Assembly: GCA_037974665.1 (NCBI GenBank)
Contig: CM075773.1
Span: 49,633,917-49,697,916 of the forward strand
Direction: 5' to 3'
DNA from: Ehretia macrophylla
Lineage: Eukaryota > Streptophyta > Magnoliopsida > Boraginales > Ehretiaceae
Length of the DNA stretch: 64,000 nucleotides
Made by a program: the position numbers and the translations under genes. How positions within the stretch are numbered: position 1 is the first letter of the stretch; every line of letters starts with the position of its first letter. This document shows positions 35,638 through 48,064 of this stretch, in pieces. The notes beneath the pieces are model-generated. The model saw only the letters and a program-made list of their open reading frames with translations. It did not search any database and was not told the DNA's origin.

Positions 35638-35958
35638 TGCGTGTCAAAAAGATTGCAAGTTACCTCACCGACTTTGTAACCAACTGAGCAAAAAAATGCA
35701 TATAAAAGAAGCATGGATCGTGTAGTGAGATCATCAGAAAAATATTATTCTTCTTGTTTAGTCATTTCTTTGGAGTTCCCAATTATCTCAAAAATTGACC
35801 ATTTTTTGTAATTTTCAAGTTAAATTTAGTAATATAACCCATTCTTCTTCTTCACTCCTTCTGTGCTCTCTGCTTTTGTTGCTTTATACAACAATGTGTT
35901 TCGTGATTTTACACATGGATTGAGATTTTAATCTTCTAATAATATAAGAATGTTATCA
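35638..35958 (+). repeat. Possible Gypsy 3' LTR, unit B1
   Basis: A polypurine tract (AATTGGGGAAAGGGA) follows the integrase tail. The next about 320 bp, from TGCGTGTC to about GTTATCA, may be the 3' LTR. There is no second LTR to compare with, so the ends are tentative. Confidence 0.4.
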
Positions 35959-36185
35959 GAAGGTTAATGGTGGTGAGATGAGGATATAATTATTTGATCT
36001 TCACATTCAATAATTTAGATTATTTTCATCACAATTTGCATGTTAGTAGGAGATCTAAATCCTCCCTTATCTGGTTGGAAACTTTCCGGTTGCACGTTGT
36101 AAAGAAAAAAAAGAAAATAAAATTTATGCCACAGTTGCTTGTGTATACACTGTACAAAAACTGGAAAGTCTTGACCAATTCAAAA

Positions 36186-36671
36186 GGGAAAATCTCACAT
36201 TTAATCCCTATTGTTTGTAAAAAATTTCAGTTTGGTCCTTATTGTTTAAAATATTTCAATTTAGTCCCTATTATTTTTTTAAAAGTTTCAATTTCATCAC
36301 TATTGTTTAAAGTTTTTCAATTTTGTCCTTATTGTTTGCCAAAAGTTTCAGTTTCATCCTTATTATTTTAAAAAAATTTCAAATTCGTCCCTATTGTTTC
36401 TTAAAAAATTTTAATTTAGTCCTTGAATAATAGGGTCGAATTTGAAACTTTAAAAAAATAATAGGGACGAAATTGAAATTTTTTAAAAATAATAGGGACA
36501 AAATTAAAACTTTTTGATAAATAATAAGAACGAAATTGAGAAATTTTAAACAATAAAGGGGAAATTGAATTTTTTTTGCAAAAAAATAGAAACTAAATTG
36601 AAACAAATAAAAAAATAAAAACTAAACTAAAATAATTGGGTAATAATAGGGACTATTTGTGAAATTTTCCC
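36186..36671. mobile_element. MULE-type foldback MITE with 9-bp target duplication, unit B1
   Basis: The element starts GGGAAAATCTCACATTTA and ends with the inverse of GGGAAAATTTCACAAATA. It consists of many copies of TTTAGTCCCTATTATTT on the left and the complement on the right, so it folds on itself. AATTCAAAA flanks both sides exactly (36177-36185 and 36672-36680), a 9-bp duplication typical of Mutator-like elements. Confidence 0.8.
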
Positions 36672-36914
36672 AATTCAAAACTCCAAATGAGGTCATGGAT
36701 TATAAAAATGACGAATAGGGTAGAGAATCTTCCACATCATTACGCGTTATGGATTATCACTGCAGTATTGTTTGTGAAATTAGATGGCGACTTGTAATAG
36801 TAATAAAAGGAAAAAAAAAAAAAAAACACACACACACACACAGAGATGGTGACTAAGGTAGACACTGTAGACTGCTGACATGCACGAATGATGCCACAAA
36901 CATGGTAAGGTTTA

Positions 36915-37966
36915 GAGCTTGTTTGGAAGTGTTTTTGTTTTTTAGTTCTGTAAAATAATTTTTAAGAATAGTTTTGAAAAACTATTTTTAAGAACAAAAA
37001 ACAAAAAAAATTGTTTGATTAGAATTGTTTTTAGAACAAGTTTTTAAAAGAAAAAAACAAAAAATTCATTTGGCAAAAATACTCTAAAAAACAGTTTTAA
37101 AAACATAAAAATAAAAAATCCGTTTGGGTGTCACGTATTTTTTACTCATATATAACAAATTAATAAATTACTAGATTTAGATGTTATGATCCTCCAACAG
37201 GTTTTTCTGCATAAGTACTAAAACTTATCAAATCCGAACAATATGCTATTCTGTATTCATCTTAAACAGACTTCCATATCTATTGTTATGGAAAGCAAAA
37301 TATATGTAAGAATTAGCCAACAGGCAACAGATACCCACACAAATTAAGAAACAAAAAATAAATAATAACTAATGACTAATGGCCAAGTTAGAAGCATATG
37401 CAGGCTGTAGTTGAGTGAAAACAGTCATGAAAGAAGCGACCTGCACAATGGCCAAACTAATAACTAATGAGAGAATGAAATCCTTCAGCAGATGCTTAGG
37501 AAAAAGAAAAAGAAAAAAAAAATCCTTCAGCAGATATAAGGAAGAAGAACAACAAAGAAGAGGAAAAAAATATCAGTTGTTAGTTGGAGGAAATAAGAGA
37601 AAAAAATCCTTCAGCAGATGCAAATCATCAACATCTAAGATTAATTCCTCCCTCCGCAGGGAAAAAAAAAAGAGGAGAAAGAAGAGCTGTGAATACGTTG
37701 TTAGTTGGCGAAAAAGTGTGCCATTGAAGATGATGTTATTTACGAAATTGCCATAAAATAAAACTACTACTCCGTGTTTTTGTGTGTTTTGGGAACAAAA
37801 CTTCAAAAAACATGTTTTTTTAGTTCTCTATTTTCTGTTTTTGAGAACAGAATTTTGGAAACTGTTTTTTAGAACAATTCTCCAAAACAACACTATCCAA
37901 ACAATATTTTTTGTTTTTTTGTTTCTAAAAAAAAAAAAGCTTTTAAAAATCATTCCAAACAGGCCC
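36915..37966. mobile_element. Long-TIR MITE (GRGCYTGTTTGGAA family), unit B1
   Basis: The left end reads GAGCTTGTTTGGAAGTG. The right end, read on the minus strand, is GGGCCTGTTTGGAATG. Both continue about 180 bp with AAAACAGTTTTTAAAA-type sequence. The core holds a unit with TCCTTCAGCAGAT repeated at 37481, 37523 and 37607. The flanks are TTA and TAA. The 113-codon frame at 37415-37756 is within the core and looks spurious. Confidence 0.65.
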
Positions 37967-38008
37967 TAAGTATTTCATATAATTCCTATAACTTTATCTT
38001 CTTAATGA

Positions 38009-38473
38009 GAAATTTGCGAAAATGTTTTATTGTTTTACTAAAATTTTAAATTAGTTTTTATTGTATAAAATTAGTCAATTTAATTTTTATTAATTTTTTA
38101 AAAAAATTAAATTTGTTCTTATTATTTAAAATTAGTCAATTTAGTCCATATTATTTTTCAAAATATTTCATTTTAGTCATTGCCTATATTGACTAAATTG
38201 AAAATTTTTGAAAAATAGTATGGACTAAATTGAATTATTTCAAAAACAATAGGAACTAAAAGGGATTGACTAAAATGAATTTTTTTGGAAAATAGTATGG
38301 ACTAATTTGAATTATTTTAAAAATAATAGGAATTAAAAGGACTAATTTTTAATAAGAGGGACAAATTTAATTTTTTTTTAGAAAAATAATAGGGATTAAA
38401 TTAACTAGTTTTCAATAATATGAACGAATTTGAATTTTGAAAAAACAATATAAACTATTTGTACAATTTCCCC
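38009..38473. mobile_element. Second foldback MITE, unit B1
   Basis: The left part (TTTAGTCAATTT-type units) is complementary to the right part (AAATTGACTAAA-type units). The ends are GAGAAATTTGCGAAAATG and, on the minus strand, GGGGAAATTGTACAAATAG. It resembles the element at 36186-36671 in design. No clean target duplication was found. Confidence 0.55.
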
Positions 38474-39093
38474 TCCTCAAGTGGACAACAAATTCTATAA
38501 TTATCATCATAGATCAACCCCAAGGTAGCTAATAGGAAGCTTGGAAGATCATTCACCACGACAAAGAACACCTAATGTTAGGTAGTAATCTATTATAATA
38601 AAAAAAAATTAATTTCGAATTACAGTCTCGACTTCCATTGTTTAAGAAAAAAAAAGGGCAACATTTTCCTTTATTTATCTGTTAAACGAAACAATTATTA
38701 CTAAAGTGATGCCCCCAGGGCATATTTGTTTATTTATTTATTTTATTCAAGAAATAATTAAATTATTTTAAATCACTTAAAATGTTATAAGAAAAAAGAA
38801 AAAATACATTCATTATCAATTTACAAACATTGAGCCGAAGTAGTGATGCCAACGTAAAGGACTACAAAACCTGCCATTTAACATAGGGAACAAAGAACAA
38901 CTAAAAGAATTCTTGCACTGATGCTCTTCTTTTCAACTAATAAACCATATATTTTTTTGGTAAATACTAATAAACCACAGGTCCACATGAATCATCTACT
39001 ACTAAGTGGTCAACGCATAGCCAAATACAATGCCAACTTGTGATGAAAACAGATATTATTTTTGGAGCTCACAATTAAAGAATCGAAATGAGC
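38474..39093. other. AT-rich sequence downstream of the DUF7086-like gene, unit B1
   Basis: No gene or element termini recognised. This is the 3' flank of the minus-strand gene. Confidence 0.5.
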
Positions 39094-40128
39094 TTACGAA
39101 AAAATTTGTAGATAGAGGCAAATGTATGTTCGCCAACGAAGCTCTGTTTTCGTGCCTTCTTGACTCAAATCATTTTGTTTGCAAAAATACTTCAGCTGCT
39201 CAATGGAGCAATACTCTATCCATTGTCCCAAAAACAAGAACAGCCAGTTGATGTCCCTTTTCTTGATCTCAATTATGGGGACGATGTATTCATATTTCTG
39301 ACAAGAATTGCAGGGCGGTGGCGTAGGGTGCTCCCAGTAAGATGGATCCATTCCACCCATTTTGTTCTCATAGTTCTTATGAATGAACTTCGTAACCTCT
39401 TTGAACTTTTCCGATAAACTGTAATGGATATTGTATGTAGTTCCACAGTTCTTGCATTGGACCCACCCGTGAATGTTGCGTATCCCCTCACGCCCCATGA
39501 AGCCCAAGCCGTGTACTTTTGCACGGCGATTAGTAGCCCATCGGTGTGGTGCCCTTATCGGCTCCTTCTTTTGATTTGCAGCCGCGGATGGTGGCAGAAA
39601 CAGTTGCCGCAGCCTTTCCAGACGTGATAGTAATGTTGAACTTAGAGTTGGAACTACTGATGGCCGCCCTTCTTGGGCCAATTGTGATGGCACATCACCT
39701 GCAATGCGTTGTTGATACAATGCAGTGGAGCGTTGTTGATACATTTCTTGATCAGAACTTGGATAGATTCTTGGTGTTGCATGCAAGCTTGGTCCTAGTG
39801 TCAATTGTAGGTTGAGAGCCGCATGTTGTGGCTGGGGTGGTGGCGGCGGCGGCGGCATTTGCTGGTGATTTGAAATCGGTGGTGGTTGTCTCGCTGGGCG
39901 GTGGTCAGATAACTTTCGGTTTGGTGCCCTTGATGGCACATCACGTGAAAAGTGTTGTTGATACATTGGTTGAGAATGGGGATAAATTCTTGGTGTTGAA
40001 TGCAGGCTTGGTCCTAGTAGGTTGAGGGGAGGTGTTGCAGTAGACAATGGTGGTCGTTGCCGCGCTGGGTGGTGGTCAGATATGGTTAATTGGTGGTGTT
40101 CTTGGTTGTTTTCTTGGAGCCAATTAGA
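39094..40128 (-). pseudogene. DUF7086-like gene, 5'-truncated copy in B1
   Basis: The open frame reaches from the duplication junction (about 40128) to a stop at 39094, with no internal stop. The N-terminal part is Pro/Gln-rich with two similar blocks (LLGPSLHSTPRIYPHSQPMY and LTLGPSLHATPRIYPSSDQE) and a seven-proline run. The C-terminal part has the plant DUF7086 pattern: RAPHRWATNRRAKVHGL, a WVQCKNCGTTYNIHY zinc-knuckle-like pair, PPCNSCQKYEYIVP as a second Cys pair, and INWLFLFLGQWIEYCSIEQL. The four Cys could bind zinc; function is unknown. The native start and first few codons, present in B2 at 54073, are replaced by the start of B2, and no TATA box remains. The first in-frame ATG is deep inside the N-terminal region. 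I call it a truncated gene, although its coding frame is otherwise intact. Confidence 0.75.
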
Positions 40129-40484
40129 AGTAAGGCTTATTGGATCCGTGTTACCTTTCTTATCACTGAAGGCTCTCGTATTCCCTTATTTGTTTCGATC
40201 AACTAGACCCAAGCGACCTTAGGAATTAGGTTTAAGCCTTATGACCAGATTATCTCCATACCAATACGTATGAATAAAAAATCTTTTAAAATCAATAAAG
40301 AATTGTATCAATTGAATCACTACCAACGCGCATAATAGTACCATAGTGTATTATCTCTTTTTGTTTTTTTTTTTTTTGGTGTCAGGAAGAGTCATATGTG
40401 TATATATGTTAACAAAGGTATAGACTAATATGTACAAACAAAAATAATTCTATTGAAAGGTTACAAGTCAAAGTGGGAAGGATC

Positions 40485-41950
40485 TGTTGGGAATCGTGCA
40501 TGGTATTTTAAAATTTTATAATCAGAATAAACGCAGTGGAAATTATTAATAATATTCATGCATCCGTTCATGGCTAATTTCGTAGATTACATACTTGCAT
40601 AATAATCAACTATAAATTACGCATAAAGATTTCAGGATTACCTTTCCATGATGACGAATCTGATGTAGAATAAGCTTCCTATGTGTGAAGCCTCCGAAAG
40701 TATCCACACAGAATCTACACCCTTAATTAGATTTCACCCCCACTAGGTTTTCTAGAGAAATCCTATATATTATTCTGACTATGATTTTTGTACTAGCTAA
40801 ACCTGTATCAGAATATTACATTATATAGGAAACATATATGACCTAGGGCCATATATGGACCAGTCTTAAACAGACCAGTTTTGGACTCATAATAACCAGA
40901 TCAATATCAATTTAGTACAAGCTCAGTTAAATTAATATTAAGACGATCCTAAAATTAATTTAATATTTTCTCTAATCCAATTAATCTGCAAATTCCATTT
41001 GTGTGTGATCTCTCGGGTTCATAATTAATTGGCAGCGAAATAATATTAATCAAATTAATATTTAATTAGAACTCTTCTAATTTATTTCTCGCAAGTCGTG
41101 AGTGATACTTAGCAATATATCACGACTACCCAACTAATAATGAAGTGAAATACTACGAACCCTTTAGTAATAATTATGCAATCAATTCCTTCTATCTAAA
41201 TTATCCAGATTGAGCCAGAGTCATAGATAGGGTAGTCAAACTCTATTATTTAATCATATGTCTAAATCTATTTAATTAGTAACTTATAAATAATACGTGG
41301 AACAACTTCCACTATTCTACCTCGGCCAAGAATTTCTAGTTATTTGATTAATAGATCGCATAGGATCCCTAATTGAAAGATTCCATATCTACACACACAT
41401 ATCTCCATGCCGGAATAGATCGTAACCACTGAGTACATTATCCAATCCTTAATTAGGACTAGTCTTATTACACTAGCAAATTACGTTACCCCTAACACAA
41501 GATAACTATGGTGTCTCAAGTCTAATCACTAAGTGCACCATTACACTATACAACAAATTATTGACCATTCCATATAATTCGTTGTATTAGCGGTCATGTC
41601 TAGTTACTTGTTCTCAACAAGCACTTATACATCTACCTTTACGACATGAGACTAATCACCCAAATCAATATATCATATTATTTGGATGGTAGACTATAAT
41701 ATGATCTTTCCGGATAAATCAACGTCTAATTAATTTATCCTACGAACGGGAACTATTTTAGAATATATTTATGAATATAGATTTTGTCACTCATATCCTT
41801 ACTCTTAAGGATAGAATCTACAAATAATATTCTAGGGACTCTTATTTAAATAATTAAGCGCATTAAGTATATTTAAATAAACCGCCCACATTAAATAAAT
41901 AATATAATTATTATGTCCTAAAATTGGCATTTAGGGCATATAATCTAACA
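40485..41950 (-). repeat. Copia 3' LTR (element I), unit B2
   Basis: Duplicate of the LTR at 26672-28136 with the same termini (TGTTAGATT and CCCAACA in minus reading), 1466 bp. Confidence 0.8.
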
Positions 41951-42715
41951 ATCCCCCATTTGCACTAAAGCCAATTACTCAAGTATCTCATACCCATCTT
42001 CTCAAGATGGTAATCAAATGATTGCAAAATCATTGTCTTAGTCAGTGGACTAGCACCGCCAACTGTTGACGTTATTTACTGCATAATATCATCACTTCCA
42101 CAATCTCTGATCGATATGGTAATGCCTCTTTAACGCGCTTGGATCTTTAGTGAGACCTAGGTTCTTTAGCTTGCGCTACAACTCCATTGTCGTCATAGCA
42201 CTACCTGTTTGACTTAATGGAAAGAACCATCCTTAGTTCAGTTACAAACTCCTAGATCCAAACTGCTTCCTTTTGTTACATCTGATGCAACGATACACTC
42301 AACATTTGGAATTTGTAATTGTACCAATATTTAGAACATTTCCAAATTGTTCTTCCATTATAGGTGAGTATGAACCCAGATGTGGATTTCCAATAATCCA
42401 CTTCAGACTCTCAGCCTGAATTCATAAAACTTTAAGTTTCACATTCTCCAAGTATCAAGAATATTTCTTCAGTGTTTCTCAAGCGCTTAAGAATATTCTT
42501 GATTGTTTTTCAGTGTTCCTAACCTGGATCAGATAGACATCTGCTCAAAACACTTATAACATTTGTGATATCATGTCTTTGTACATAGCACGACGTATAT
42601 AAGATTCTTAATTACTACTGCACTTAGAATCTTATGTGTCCAGTCTCTCTCTCTTTAGCAGTCTTAGGACTCACAGCCCTAGAGAAATAAATGTCATGTC
42701 TTAAAAGAGATCAAC
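41951..42715 (-). pseudogene. Copia polyprotein C-terminus, unit B2
   Basis: Duplicate of 28137-28890, with the same RNase H end (FDYHLEKMGMRY-type) and additional lesions. Confidence 0.7.
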
Positions 42716-45700
42716 CCTCTTTTATTAACATGTATTGCATCAATATAAATGCATTCTTATGTAAGTAGGTACATTTAATTGGTTAATGTGTATAATTTTC
42801 ATTTTCATGCAATTTTGGGAATTCCTGAATATTTTGGAAAATCATAGGAATCGTAGAAAATAATTAACGTAGACAATTAGGAATTAGAGTAAATAAATAG
42901 TTAGATTTTAACTAAAATGGCAAACTAGTAAATAAGTATTTAGTTATGGGTAAGTTAGTCATTAGGCTTATATATCTTTTATTATACATATATACACATA
43001 CATATTATATGCACACTCATACAAAACACACACAAAAATCAGACACACACACACACACACACACACTAATACACGCTGAAAAACATACACACAAGAAGAG
43101 AAGAAATCAGGGAAAAAAAGAGGAAGAAAGAAGAAAGATAGGAGCTAGATCTTGCCCTCTCAAGCTTCATATCATCATTTCTTGAGATTATAAGGTGAGG
43201 GAAATCTTTTAAAAACTGATTTCAGAAGTTATATTGCATATATATGTGTTGTTGAGTAAGAAATTATTGTATTATACAAGTTTAGACACATATATGATTG
43301 CAGGATTTTGTTGTAGTTGTTGTATTGTGTGAACTATTTGAGCAAGTAAACTCTGAGGAGAAATTCTGGAAAAATATATATGTTCATCTAGACTTTGAGA
43401 TGAATAATTCTTGTTTAGGTCGAGTCATAAGAAAAAATTATTTACTTGCCCGAAAATGCCAAAATCAGTGAAGTTTTATAGTTGACTGAATTTGGACAGT
43501 TTTACTTGCCTAAATTTCATGGAGTTTTTGACCTAGTTAGTCTACTTGAAAAATTATGAAAATTTTACAAGACCTAGATAAGCCAGTCTAAAACAAGTTC
43601 TATTTAGGTCAAGTTGGCCAATTCCTTTATCTATTGCCTCTAAAAAAATAAAAACCGAAACCTAACAAAATTCGTGACCAATCTGGACAGCTCTGCGTAC
43701 TTGAGTTGTTTTAGTCATATCTTGATGAATTTAACTCGGAATTGGGTTCTGTTTGATTCTAGAGTTATCTACTTTCGAAGAGATTTCCATACATGTAAAA
43801 ATCAGTTTCACAGGTGCTTAGATAAGTGTGCAGCCAAAGTTGAGCTACTGCTGAGATGTTGAAACTGTTAAACTTATTTGTTTTGTGCTCTTATTGCTTC
43901 TTGAGGTTAAATAATGTGCTATATATGCTTATCTATGCTTATTTTACTCTCAAATATGTGTATAGAACATGTCTATGTGATTGGATAACTTGGTTCATTA
44001 CTAGATTGCTCCCTCTTAAATTTCGAGTTAGGGTTTCATATGGAAATTGAGGATTTTTGGGTAACGTCGCATTAATTCTTGATTGAATAATAATTAGACT
44101 CAATTTAGGAGTAAATAAACTTAGAATAAAACTTTGAATAGGATAGAAATGCTTGAATTATAAGATCATTTAGTTAAAGTTAGTTATCGGGCACTATTCA
44201 TGCAGACCCAAGAAATAATACCCCAAACCTAAATCCAATGCTAGATATATGTTGTTGGGTGGATAAAACTGCCCCACATTAAAATTTATCGAATTCTGAA
44301 AACATTGATTTTTATGACTCCTCGTATGCGCACCTTAGAATTAATGCAATTAGAGTCTTTAGAACTAGTTTAATACTTCGAGTAGGTACCATAAATGGGT
44401 TAGAGAATGGCTAGATGCTTTAGTTAACTAAAGTGTTTAATATTGAAGTTAGGGTTTTATATCTAGTATTTAACTTGTAGTTGATTATTAAAGTGTTTAA
44501 TTGCATTGGTATAGCTTGTATAATCTATTGGTGAAGTTCATGAATTGAATGACTTGACTATTTTATTGGAACATGACTATATTTTGTGTACGTTACTATA
44601 TAGTTCGTTGAAACTTCTTATGTGTTAATAAGTTGAGCTACGTGTATGATGAACATATAGTTTATATGTTAAGAGTAATTTTGATTAGTTATAGATAGCT
44701 AATGACTAAAGTGCTAAACTTATATAAAAACACTAGGGTTATGTATTCGAGCTAATTCGAGAAAGTTTGAAGTAAATCGGAGCTATTTTCTTGAATGCTG
44801 GGCTTAATTCCAGGTAAGGGAGTCTTCATCCTTATATGCATAATAGTTTATTTTCTTGTACATAGATTATGCGATTTAATATAATTGTTAAAGTAATGTG
44901 CAGTTATTGTCTATATATTATGTGTGAGGGCAACCTACTTTGTTGTCCCTCGATCATGTGTTTATTGGTTTATCTTATTGTTATCATTTTGAGTGCATTG
45001 TATTGTGGTTGTGCAACTATTTGGGCATGGTAGTGTCGTGAAAGCCGAGGAGCATCGGGCTTGTCGATATACCTCGGCTACCATGGTTGCCCAGTCCCTC
45101 TCTCGCTTGGGATGCCGCCCAGGGAGAGTTGGGTCGTAGAATTTCGGGGTACATCCGGAGTACACCCAACTTGGAGATATAAGGGGATACCGGCTTATCG
45201 TTATTAGTGACATTATTCATCGGGATTTCTGTTCGTGATTCGTGGATTGTGGTTCGAGAATTGGATTAATCAGGATCATCGAGTTGTATTCTTTTTATTG
45301 TGTGGTATTTTATTGAATTCTTGTGTTTATTATTGTATATTACATGTATTTCTTGCACTGCACAAACCCAAAGATACTGTTCCCGTGTCATTTCCCTCGC
45401 TGGGCATACGTATTTGGTATGCTCTTGTTGTTAATAATTTCAGGTGAGGCAGGTTTAGTTTCCCTTAAACCTGCAGTGGGCAAAACTCGTAAAATTCCAT
45501 GACTACGTGTTACCTTGCTGCTAGCTTTGTGGACGTTGTGTATGCTTTGTGGGCCCTAGCACCAAGTAGATGATAATTGCTTATAGTCTCTTTTGTGGCC
45601 TATGGTATTGTATATAGTCTTGGCCATTTTGAATGTTATAAAGTGTTATAACTTGAGCCAACATGTTTGGCAGGATTGTAAATGGCTGTAATAACTTAAA

Positions 45701-45993
45701 GTACTTTCATTACTCGTCTTTTCATGCATGCTTGTGTACTTATCTTGTTGTTTAGTCTAAGGCCTGGATGGCCGTGAGACGGGGCATAGTTGGTTGGTTG
45801 GAGTTAGAGTTGTAGGATAATGTTGGATTATGGCTTTGTGATTGTATTATGTTGTTCGCAAGTTATCGGTTAGTCCTATAAACAAAGGAGACTCCGTTTA
45901 TTTTTTCTCGTTTTTCGTGACTTGAGATTTAGATTGGGTTGTGTATAGTAAATTTATAGAGCTCATATTTCCGTGAGGAAATAGGGTATTACA
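42716..45993 (-). mobile_element. Gypsy-type LTR, unit B2
   Basis: Duplicate of 28895-32198. The right end reads GGTATTACA instead of GGTGTTACA. The CA run near 43046-43066 is longer than in B1, and about 60 bp present in B1 near 30600 are missing here. Confidence 0.6.
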
Positions 45994-47580
45994 GCATGTA
46001 CTAGCTCCAAATGAGCTTTAGCGCGCCATGAAGTTTTAGGAAATGGAAACCTATGCATTTTCCCATAGATACAACCTTCACATATTCTTTCTTCTCTTGC
46101 AATAGTAAGAAGACCGACTACCATGTTCTTTTCTTTAAGTAGATGCAACCCTCTGTTATTTAAGTGACCATATCTTAAATGCCACAATAATGAATTTTCA
46201 GTTGTAGTACTTTTAAGAGCAAGCTTATCTTCCAATGGTATGACAAGAGGAAAAACTTTATTGGCAGCCATGTTGACTATTGCTACTGTGGAATTATTTT
46301 TCTTGTCAACTATTGTGCATTTTTTATCATAAAAAATGACTAAATATCCTTCTTTTGTATGAGCTGACCAACACTTAGAAGATTTTGAGTTAAATTTGGC
46401 ACATAAAGAACATCACTAATGAGCTTTTGATTACTTCCCTTGGTATGGACTGCAATGACCCCTTTGCCTTCGGCTTTATGTAGCTTGTCATCTCCAAGTT
46501 TCACTTGAGAAGAGAGGTTTTGGTCTAGCTCCATGAAAATGTTTCGATTTCCAGTCATATGGTTGCTACATCTGCTGTCCAAATACCATGTGTTCTGTGA
46601 TTCTTGCTCGGCACACTCATGCATGAATAAAATAAGTGTTGTTCTTCATCTTCTTGGCTGAAATTTGCCTCGTTCTTTTCCTTATTTTTCTGGTACCAAT
46701 AGTTTCTTTGAGAATGATTTGGTACTCGACATTTGGTGCATCTGTAGAAGTAATCTTTTGATTCATGATTAGACTTTTTTGTAAACGATGCATTGAGAGG
46801 TAGAGTTATCTGATTTTTGTTAGAATTCGTCTCTTCTTTCTTTGCCTTTTCCATGAGTGTTAGTTTGATCTCGTCGTCATCGATCATGTTGACCTTTTCG
46901 TTGCCAAGAACCCCTTCTATTTTTTGATTTGTTTGGCCATTTCTCTGAGATATTGAGTTTGGATTGAAAGGCTTGTTCGACGTACAAATTGGATGACCTG
47001 TTAATTCTCTGCTCATGTGCTTGAAGTGAGCTCATTAGTTCATACAGGTAATTTTGAATAGATCTTTAGACTCTTCAATAGCAACAACATAATGATCAAA
47101 TTTCATAGGTAGACTTCTAAGAATTTTTTCAATGGAGTCTCCAAGGCTTTGGATTTGATTAACAATTTTAGCAACTCGCGAAAAGAATTCTCTAATATAT
47201 TCATTTTCTTTCATTTGCAAGTTGTTAAAATCTCTCCACAAAGATTGTAGCTTTATTGAGACAACCTTTTCATTGCCTTGGAATTCCTTTTTAAGAACAT
47301 CCCAAGCTTCTTTTGTAGATTTCTTATTGAAAATCCTAGGATAGATGGACTTACCTAGGCCTTGCCTTAGATATCGAAATGCGTTAGCATCTTTCATTTG
47401 CATATCTTTGTTTTGCTTCTCATTCATTGTTAAACTTTCGGCTTGAGATGATTTTGGAACTCCATATTCGACCACGTCCCAAAGATCATGAGAAATAAAG
47501 AAATCATGCATCTCGCTACTCCAATAGTCGTAGTGTTCTCCTTCAAAAATTGGCACTTCACTGGGGGTGTATTTGAACAT
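45994..47580 (-). pseudogene. Copia gag-protease-preintegrase region (element II), unit B2
   Basis: Duplicate of 32199-33773. Gag is open from the ATG read from 47580 for 181 codons, past the point where B1 is frameshifted, then loses frame near 47045 where one base is missing. It keeps a longer zinc-knuckle relic (CTKCRVPNHSQRNYWYQ) in which the last Cys is Tyr. In the protease block (NTWYLDSRCSNHMTGN) the usual Asp-Ser-Gly reads Asp-Ser-Arg. The preintegrase part matches B1. Confidence 0.85.
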
Positions 47581-47638
47581 AGTTTTCCAGCCATTATGCA
47601 GAAAAGAGCTACAAAGATTGAAGCTCTGATGCCAGATT

Positions 47639-48054
47639 TGTTGGCGCAGCAGAAGGGAAGTGATAAAAAGGATAAGATGCAGAGCAAAAACAGAGAAAAA
47701 AAACTGAAATATAAGATAACTACTGCAATAATTTGATGTTAGATTTGTACTGATATGAAGATCTATATTGGTGTTTTAAGGCTGTTTATATCAGTAGAAC
47801 AAACTTGATAGAATTGCATTAAGAATAGAGAAGGTAATATTGGATTGCAGTAAATATTTTTTTTTTCTCTCACAGAACATTACAACATCTGCTTATTTTA
47901 TAGATGCATTTCATGCTCTAGAATACTCTGCAATGGTATGTTTACAAGATGTATTAATTAAGTAGGTAGAGCTAACTAGTTGTTGCAAACTTAATATTTT
48001 CTCAGATTTCTATAGAGACAACTCATGTAGAAAATTGCAAATTATCTTCCAAAA
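47639..48054 (-). repeat. Copia 5' LTR (element II), unit B2
   Basis: Duplicate of 33832-34246, 416 bp. The start (minus reading) has changed from TGTTGG to TTTTGG. Confidence 0.8.
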
Positions 48055-48064
48055 GTGTGGTGAG

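Larger units (their letters stand above)
26094..40130 (+). repeat. Tandem duplication unit B1 (14.0 kb)
   Basis: The block beginning AAGGCTTATTGGATCCG at about 26095 is repeated from about 40132 in the same order and orientation through to 54055. The shared content is a Copia 3' end, a Gypsy LTR, a Copia 5' half, Gypsy integrase, MITEs and the DUF7086-like gene. The right edge of B1 abuts the left edge of B2 directly (CAATTAGA then AGTAAGGC near 40130), as expected of a simple tandem duplication. Confidence 0.93.

Noticed and set aside
37415..37756. Lys/Arg-rich frame of 113 codons
   Set aside because: It lies in a MITE core, is built from A-rich repeats and is not kept intact in B2.
39160..40025. 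Several plus-strand frames of 65-89 codons
   Set aside because: They are antisense shadows of the GC-richer DUF7086-like gene.
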